Source of the DNA: Valencia hispanica
Lineage: Eukaryota > Chordata > Actinopteri > Cyprinodontiformes > Valenciidae
Assembly (NCBI GenBank): GCA_963556495.2
Contig: OY747704.1
Coordinates: 36,589,501 to 36,653,500 of the forward strand
Direction: 5' to 3'
Length of the DNA stretch: 64,000 nt
In this document: positions 57,561-64,000 of the stretch, piece by piece
Numbering within the stretch: position 1 is the first letter of the stretch
Layout of the letters: every line of letters begins with the position of its first letter
Translations under genes and position numbers: made by a program
The notes under the pieces: model-generated
Database searches by the model: none
Told to the model about the DNA's origin: nothing
The model's input: the letters and a program-made list of their open reading frames with translations, nothing else

Positions 57561-59697
57561 TTTTTTTTTTTTTGGAGTGAATTACTTTGACACAAACATC
57601 CCGCAGTGGGCGGGTGTTCCCCTTTGGTCAGACATGTTTGATTGACAAGTGTCTATACCTACCAACGAACTACATCTTTCTGACAAGCAAGTCACGGTCG
57701 CCAGCAACCAGTGGTGGAGTTGTTGGTATGTAGATAAAACAGTATTAAAATGATTGGGATCATGTTATTAGCCTACTCTGTTTGATATTTCGATTAAACC
57801 TTAAGCTTGCTAACTTAATGTTAGGATGGTGTTAGATATCTAACATCTAGCGCTGTCATTTGTCAGGCAGGCTAGCAGGGTGTGCTAACGGCTAGCTGAC
57901 AACGTTAACCGATGGCCCTCCACACTGAATGAATTGTTTATTTCACTTAAGTACAGAGACTTGCTATATGCTTGTGCTATGTTATGTTATGATAAGTAAC
58001 GTCATTAGTGTTCAAACAACAGTCCACAGACCAACTGTTGCCCGCAGCCCTGCCTGTTTAGCAGCAACAGGTCATGCAGAGCCTCTATCTTCTCACACAG
58101 CCCGCAGGATTACAGCTAACTGACAATTCTGCTCTCTCTCTCACGGGTAGTGCTCTCCCCACCAAACCAGTGAAACTGTCATTGTTTATATCAGTTAATT
58201 ATTTGAAAAAATGAAATACATGTATTTATACTTCCGCTGTTAAAATTGTTTTTAGTTATTTTGTTTATGCACAATAAATAAAGTGTTTGTTTGCCACTTT
58301 AGACTAATTGTGTGAAATAACTTACCATTCCAGAACAAGTTGCAGAATAGCATAATGTTGCTGTCTATTTGTAATTTTTGTAAATATCAGTTTAGAAACT
58401 TTTGGAACAAAAACTGGTACAACATAGTTTAAACACTATAATTTCATGTCTTGATTTTATGTGCACCTATTAAAAAGCCACATCACCGTTTTATGTCATT
58501 GTGCCAGATATTGTTTCATTCAATGTGATTTCAAGCAGACACCGACTCCCTGAAATGTTCACTATGTTTATGTGAAAATATAGTAAGGGACACTGTTCTA
58601 TTAGTCATGTCCAGTTTCTAAAGGCTTTTGATCTCTTGTGGAGATGCTGAAGATTAAAGTCCCAGGTCCCACACTGAGCAACATATAATCCTGAGGAGTT
58701 TGCTTTTGAGTCATAACGCAGGCTGCTTTCCTTTTTTGTTTTTAGAATCATATTTTTCATCTTGTGGAAAGAAAAACAGAAGGAAATTTCATTTTCTCTA
58801 ACAATATAAAATCCAATGTTATGCAGAGACTGCCGGGGTTTTTTCTTTTCAAAATATGTTTTAAAATCAGTTTGACAGACAAAGCCACAGTGTTTTTAAA
58901 TTGTTCACCATTTTGTGAAATCACCATGACTCTGTCAGTCCCAGCATCCCCTCTGTGGGCTTTTGAAATGTCATTACTTTGTTTTTGTGGGAAATTGCAG
59001 GTCTTTCCTCCGGTCCTTTCCGAGCTATGAGACATGTGGTACTTCCATTCAAGAGAAGACACAATCAACCTGTACCAAAGAAATTAGTGCAGAGGACAGT
59101 GATGAGGGTGGAATTTGAGATGGGAACCATAAAATGCAGATATGAAAGGAGGAGATTACAGAATATTGTTAAATATGGTTGCATAGCTATGATGCACTAA
59201 TTGGTTGAAGCTTAACTATGTGATTTTAATAACACACGTTTCAGGGAGGCTGGAGATAGACTAGTTTGTGAAGATAGCCTATTTTGTACATTACAGCTGG
59301 GAAGTAGCAATAGAAAGAAATAGTTAAATATGGTTAAACATTTCTTTTACTAGCATTGTGAAATCCATTAAGTGAGCATTACTTGAAGCTCATCCAAACT
59401 GTGAGCTATAAGAGAATGTTTAACCTGTTAGCATTCCTAGGGTCCACCGATGGACACATCCCCACTTCTGGGTTTAAATCCACCTATCATCTGACTTCTA
59501 ATACTCAATACATAAAGCAAATATTAGTGGTGAGAGAGGATCTCCTTGTCTTGTTCCTCTTCTAAGTTCAAATGGGCTTGATAATGTTCCATTAACTCTG
59601 ACTTGTGCTTTTGTAATTTGTTACATAGTCTGTAACCAAGATATAAAAATATCACAAAAAACCGAAACTTCGACAGGTTTCAAACATAAAAGACCAG

Positions 59698-61247
59698 GGC
59701 CCTCATATATCAAACGTTCATAGAAACTGTCCTATATTCTATCCTACGAATGAAATTTAGAATGTTCATACGAACAGTCAAAAGTCTGATTTATGAAATG
59801 TGCGGTGACCACTCGTACGCATGTTCCTCTAATGATGAATCCCACATGTGCGTACCCAGGTGCTAGTGCCCGTTCTCAGTCATTTGCATATAGAAACAAC
59901 CTCAATTAACCATATTTGGTAACATCACATCATCTGTTACATACATTAGGTCCTTACGTTCTTCCTTAAAATAATGGCCAAGAGAGCATAAAAAGGAATT
60001 TCAGTGACACCGAGATCGAGGTGAAACATAGGTGGGGCAATAAAAAATAATTCATGATGAACAGACTTTAAAAAATGGTCATAGTTTATACAAATTCATT
60101 TCAACACCGACAGTTTTTGCCATCAGCGGTTTCTCTGCTTCATTTCCCCAGCACGCAGCCGTTATATTTATGCTGCAAAGCAGACATAAAAAATGTGGCA
60201 AAGAATCATTTCATTTGCTGTTATTAACTTCTTTTGAAAGTTAATTTGAACAAATTAAATAAGTTAAATTCGTACTGAACATTGCTGTTTGGTTCTGTCA
60301 GCTCGGGGACACCAATAAAAAAAAAATCTCTGCCTGGGAGAAAGTGACACAAGCAGTAAATGCAATCGGGACAGTAGAGATGTTCCTGTTAGAAATAAAG
60401 AAAAAAATGGTTTGATATCAAACTGAATACAATAAAAGGTCCCTTAGCACACAGCTTGGCCAGATATCCTACTGAGGGTGCACCGATCATCATATTTGAT
60501 ACTTGTGTGGCCAAGCGTAATTGGAGACTGATAAGCGGGACCATTGCCACAGTACAGTTTGCAAACCTTTTTTTTAAAGGTTTTTGGGCCTGAGTGGCCT
60601 TTATTGACAGTGGACAGAGTTTCTCGAAGGGGGAGAGAGGTGGGGGAAGAGATGTGGCAAAGGTCACCCGGGACGGGACGAGAATCGGGGACGGCCGGAT
60701 TGAGGACTGAACATGCGGCTCCCGCGCTAACCACTACGCCACGCGACACCCCAAGTTTGCAAACCTTTTAATTAAAAGTGTAACAACATCCCATTAAGCT
60801 GAAGCGCTTGAAGTGACAAATTAACAAATAAAGGGGGGTTCTGCGCATGAAGAGCGCAGATTGCGAGTGACAGGATCTCCATGAATGATCACCCCCAGCA
60901 TTAAATTATGTATTTCTTGACGAATGTATTTCTTGACAAAGTTTAATGCAAATCCGCCCATAACTTTTTGAGTTATTTCGCTAAAATACAGAGGCCAACA
61001 TAAGCTCGTTGGTGGAGGTGATAAACTGCTGAGAGAAATATCATGTCAAAATAAAACAGTTTCAGTGTTGCAGTTCCTCTGTTCTAACAGTAGATGCTGT
61101 GCGTACACACCTTTAGAAGTGTACTAATATATAGGAACATTTCTACGCACAAGTACAAATTGATAAATACCACACAGTGCATAGAATTGTTCCTACGCAC
61201 GAAATAAGCACAGATCTGTGCATAGGTACGGTTGATAAATGAGGGCC
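59698..61247. mobile_element. Harbinger-like non-autonomous transposon
   Basis: Inverted ends GGCCCTCATATATCAAACGT (left) and, as reverse complement, GGCCCTCATTTATCAACCGT (right) are flanked by a 3-base duplication CAG (59695-59697 and 61248-61250). A 3-base CWG target and GGGCC-type ends fit PIF/Harbinger. The 1550-base element includes a SINE (60572-60753) and no transposase frame. Inner subterminal words such as ACGCACAAGTAC and CCTACGCACGAAAT recur near the right end. It interrupts an L1-like reverse transcriptase immediately after the EKAFNKVSW word. Confidence 0.8.
60572..60753 (-). mobile_element. tRNA-derived SINE with target duplications
   Basis: The minus strand begins GGGTGTCGCGTGGCGTAGTG with an A-box-like TGGCGTAGTGG and a B-box-like TGTTCAGTCC, and continues GGGTGACCTTTGCCACATCT and GTCCACTGTCAATAAAGGCC to a short A-rich tail. 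Direct repeats of about 16 bases (AGTTTGCAAACCTTT) at 60556-60571 and 60754-60769 flank it. It is complete and lies inside the Harbinger-like element. The truncated SINE at 28107 is related. Confidence 0.85.
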
Positions 61248-61639
61248 CAGGAAACTTTATTGAATGCTTTCTCTGTGTCTAAAGTAAGTATTAGTGCCTG
61301 TCTTTCACTTTTGTGTAAATATTCTATTATATTCATAGTACGTATAACATTATCTGACAATTGCCTATTTATAATGAAACCTGTCTGATCTACCTCAATA
61401 ATGTCAGGTACAATTTCGGCTAATCTATCAGCTATGAGGCTACTTAGAAGCTTTTGATCCACGTTAAGTAATGTTATTGGTCTATACCCTTTACAATGTG
61501 TTCGATCCTTGCCTTTCATATGTATCATTGTTATTATGGAGTTACACCGAGTATCTGGCCAGACTCCCTCCCTAAGTAAGGATAGGATGCCAGTTCAATC
61601 TTTGTCGTCAACCACTCCTCATAAGGGGGGTTGCCGCCA

Positions 61640-63346
61640 CTGTCTCAGAGATTCCGTTTAGCTGTAAGTCAAAATAATCTATCTCTTTCCATAAGAGGAA
61701 AAATTAGAGTCAGGAAGTCCTGTGGTTGAGCCGAGCACTGATAGCTTAGGGGAAATTTGAAACCTTCTACCAAGAATACTGAAAATAACCTCTGCAATGT
61801 TCTTCCGCCGGTCCTGAAGTGCTGGACAACTCCATAAAACATGTAGGTTTGAGGCACCTTGACCATTACATCTCCAACAAGTGTCCGTAGATGTTAAATT
61901 CCACTTGTGTAGTTGTTGCGGTGTTCAATGCCAACTCTGGATGATCTTTAGCTGAATAAACCTGCTACCTATGTCTTTGTACATGGTATTGATATTAGAG
62001 AGACACAATTCCCATTCATCTGAGGATTCATCCACCAGGTCCTCTGTCCAATATCTTTTAACTTTAGAAAGAGGGTCTGATAATTGTTCAATTGTGCAAC
62101 AAATGGTAGATCTTAGAGGTAATGCATTCACCAATGGATGACCTAGATAACAGTGGCTCTACAGGACTGCCTGCAGGGCAACTAAGGGGGCTACCTAACC
62201 ATTTGAAGGCCTTTTCAATAGCAAAAAACCGAGAGCCTGTATGGAGCTGGAGCTGGAGCTGGGGCTGGTGCTGGTGCTGGAGCCAGAGCTTTCACAAAAC
62301 TTCCTTTGTTTTCCATAACAAGGAGCCAACTTGGAGCCACCATGAGCTACGGCGTTGCGTCATCAAAGTGTCACTTCAGAAATCACACCGGAAGCCTCTC
62401 GCCGGAAATAATAATAATAAGAAAAACCATAACAACAAAGATGGATGACCTCGTCGGAGTGCAGTACTATTGACATATCATCGGCATATAGCTTATGGTG
62501 ACTATTGCCAATTGTGATCCCATGAATCTCTGTGTTGTGTCTCCACATTTGCGCTAAAGGTTCTATGGCAATCCAGAAACAGTCCAGGACTCAGAGGACA
62601 ACCTTGTCTCGTAGACCTTTGTAACTGAAATAGGTCTGATATAAGTCAGTTTTTCAATACACGAGCTGAGGGTGTATCATATGAGGTTCTTATCCATCTA
62701 ATACATTTATTACCAAAGCCAAACTTTTCTAATGTCTTAAACAGATAACCCCACTCAACACAATCCAAGGCTTTTGCTGAGTTGAGTGATAAAGCAATTG
62801 TGGAATATGTTGAGTCATATACATGGTGTTGCAGGTCAACCAAACGTCTAATATTATCAGATCTGTAATGAAACCGGGTTGATCCGGATTAATTATTTTT
62901 GCTGTTACTGTTGTCAATCGACCTGCTAGCAGTATCGCCAAAATCTTTTGGTCACAGTTAAGCAAAGAGACAGGCCTATAGCCATTGGGGTCCAGAACAT
63001 CTTTTCCTGATTTATGAATAAATGTTATAAGTGCAGAGTGCATTGATTGAGGTAGGGCATTAAAGGCGTTGCTGTAAATTTCAAGCAATAAGGGGCTTAA
63101 CACATTTTCAAAGGCCCTGTGGGATTCAAGTGGTAGCCCATCTAATCCCGGGGCCTTATTTAGTGGCATACCCTTAAAAGCACGAGAAATCTCCTCAACT
63201 TCTATTAGAGCCTGCAAAAGCTCTTGATCATTAATCGAAATTTGTGGCAAATTAAGAAAAAATGTTTTAAATTTCAAGAATACAATTATAAATAATGTAA
63301 TCTTTTCCAGTGTGTTAAAAATCATATTACTTGGTAATAATAGCAC
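61640..63346 (-). mobile_element. Second L1/Tx1-like LINE piece, interrupted
   Basis: Minus-strand frames: 63346-62729 gives EVEEISRAFKGMPLNKAPGL, DGLPLE, FIHKSGKDVLDPNGYRPVSL and LNCDQKILAILLAGRL. Then comes 62843-62646 (LNSAKALDCVEWGYLFKTLE, motif A with the Asp changed to Asn) and near 62520 NSHHKLYADDMSIVLHSDEV (YADD catalytic box kept). After a foreign block at 62225-62450 the C-terminal part follows: AFKWLGSPLSC, VKRYWTEDLVDESSDEWELC and, near 61880, CWRCNGQGASNLHVLW, a cysteine-bearing end typical of L1/Tx1. Endonuclease sequence is not recognised upstream. Frame breaks make it dead. Confidence 0.8.
62225..62450. repeat. Unidentified insert with a (GGAGCT)n run
   Basis: About 225 bases replace the part of the L1-like frame between the YADD region and AFKWLG. 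It starts with GGAGCT/GGTGCT repeats (62242-62283), contains GCGTTGCGTCATCAAAGTGT and CACACCGGAAGCC, and ends with an (AAT)n/(AAC)n stretch. It looks like the terminal region of a DNA transposon, but no inverted end or duplication was found. Confidence 0.35.
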
Positions 63347-63505
63347 TTAGATAAATTATCACTGTTCTAGGTGACATTATAGAGTGTTTTCTTTCCAAAG
63401 AGACCCCAACCATGTCTCTAGTCAAAATGGTTCAAGAACAGCCTTAATTATATTTTGGGTATGCAATTTTTAAAAATATAGAGAAGAAATTGCTAGAATG
63501 TTCAG
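63308..63505 (+). repeat. Second copy of the dispersed repeat seen at 5864-6053
   Basis: Same words in the same order as at 5864-6053 (CTTTCCAAAGAGACCCC, CATGTCTCTA, AAAATGGTTCAAGAACAG). Its end runs into the 158-base tandem array, so the array unit derives from this family. Confidence 0.65.
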
Positions 63506-63923
63506 AGGTTAAATGCTTTTGTCACTCATTGCTTTTTGAAGGTGAAGACTCGTTCAACTCATTAACCAGCACTTTCTTATGTACACCTTGGTAGCGCTGG
63601 ATTGCTACTTTTTAAAAAATATAGAGAAGAAAATATAGAGAAGAAACTGCAAGAATGTTCAGAGGTTAAATGCTTTTGTCACTCATTGCCTTTTGAAGGT
63701 GAAGACTTGTTCAACTCATTAAACCAGCACTTTTTTATGTACACCTTGGTAGCGCTGGATTGCTACTTTTTAAAAAATATAGAGAAGAAAATATAGAGAA
63801 GAAACTGCAAGAATGTTCAGAGGTTAAATGCTTTTGTCACTCATTGCCTTTTGAAGGTGAAGACTTGTTCAACTCATTAAACCAGCACTTTTTTATGTAC
63901 ACCTTGGTAGCGCTGGATTGCTA
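63464..63923. repeat. 158-base tandem repeat, about three copies
   Basis: The word ATTGCTAC occurs at 63601, 63759 and 63917, exactly 158 bases apart. The second and third units (63609-63766 and 63767-63924) appear identical by eye; the first (63464-63608) is shorter by about 13 bases because it lacks one GAGAAGAAAATATA step, and has several substitutions. Unit contents: TTAAAAAATATAGAGAAGAA, CAGAGGTTAAATGCTTTTGT and CACCTTGGTAGCGCTGG. Open frames across it are not genes. Confidence 0.95.
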
Positions 63924-64000
63924 CCACGTTAGATTTGCATTCGTTAGGCCATAGATTCAACAAGGTGTCTGCAACATTCTTTAGAGATGTTTATCCATAT

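Larger units (their letters stand above)
59460..61550 (-). mobile_element. L1/Tx1-like LINE reverse transcriptase, split by a DNA transposon
   Basis: On the minus strand 61528-61252 reads GYRPITLLNVDQKLLSSLIA, IEVDQTGFIINRQLSDNVIR and LILTLDTEKAFNKVSW (motif A). After the 1550-base insert, 59693 downward continues, and a frame near 59595-59500 gives [31 protein letters not shown] (motif B). The order and the words [12 protein letters not shown] identify L1-group reverse transcriptase. Endonuclease and C-terminal parts are absent and frameshifts are present. Adjacent to it at 61640 a second L1-like piece begins in the same orientation. Confidence 0.82.
48388..64000 (+). other. grid2: 5' part of the next grid2 intron
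   Basis: The intron starts with GTGAGT and extends past the window end; I searched for the expected next exon and did not see it. Stretches where I recognise nothing are about 48388-50640 (a GT-rich patch near 49186-49222), 54310-54440, 55215-55510 and 58140-59450. The stretch 57590-58140 is less A/T-rich and may be the other end of the repeat block at 56890, but its ends are not clear. The rest is the mobile DNA listed separately. Confidence 0.7.

Noticed and set aside
60389..60771. Overlapping open frames of 75-101 codons on both strands
   Set aside because: They fall in a SINE that explains the sequence.
62122..62448. 108-codon frame with Trp-Ser-Trp repeats
   Set aside because: It is a translation of the (GGAGCT)n run in an insert, not a protein gene.
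63464..63923. CRISPR-like array
   Set aside because: Units are contiguous with no spacers, and the DNA is vertebrate.

Overview
The window reads as nuclear DNA of a teleost fish. It is A/T-rich, its only host coding sequence is a vertebrate-type glutamate receptor gene, and its repeats are those typical of ray-finned fish: several Tc1 families, Rex1-like, L2-like, RTE-like, L1/Tx1-like and R4/Rex6-like LINEs, tRNA-derived SINEs, hAT and Harbinger-like elements, and small elements with TTAA target sites.

Host gene. Two exons on the + strand, 7318-7437 (40 codons) and 48286-48387 (34 codons), encode consecutive parts of a delta-type ionotropic glutamate receptor, best matched to GRID2 (GluD2). 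They cover the end of the amino-terminal domain, the linker, and the first strand of the ligand-binding domain. Both have good splice sites and both begin and end in phase 0. The rest of the window is intron: the 3' part of one intron (1-7317), a complete 40,848-base intron (7438-48285) and the 5' part of the next (48388-64000). I found no other host exon, no tRNA or rRNA gene and no convincing promoter.

Layout. 1-7317: two LINE pieces (SGNH-type ORF1; Rex1-like endonuclease), a TTAA-flanked MITE and an unclassified dispersed repeat. 7438-48285: a palindromic element with tandem-repeat arms (10981-11572), hAT remnants, a solo LTR inside a Tc1-type MITE (17439-18316), a Tc1 inside another Tc1 (19301-22087), an RLE-type LINE end (24770-25700), a Tc1 split by a hAT MITE (25913-27719), SINEs and MITEs, an RTE remnant, a long perfect hairpin with tRNA-like sequence (37235-37401), a near full-length but broken Rex1-like LINE (37455-40635) and more MITEs. 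48388-64000: a LINE cluster (Rex1-like, L2-like, RTE-like) apparently lodged in an older repeat, a third broken Tc1, an A/T-rich repeat block, two L1-like pieces (one carrying a Harbinger-like element that itself carries a SINE) and a 158-base tandem repeat.

The window is therefore a record of nested insertions in large introns of grid2. No mobile element here looks fully coding. The closest is the inner Tc1 at 19629-21226, whose transposase frame has a single stop codon. I did not find a clear previously undescribed system. The least explained structures are the palindrome at 10981-11572 and the tRNA-like hairpin at 37235-37401.
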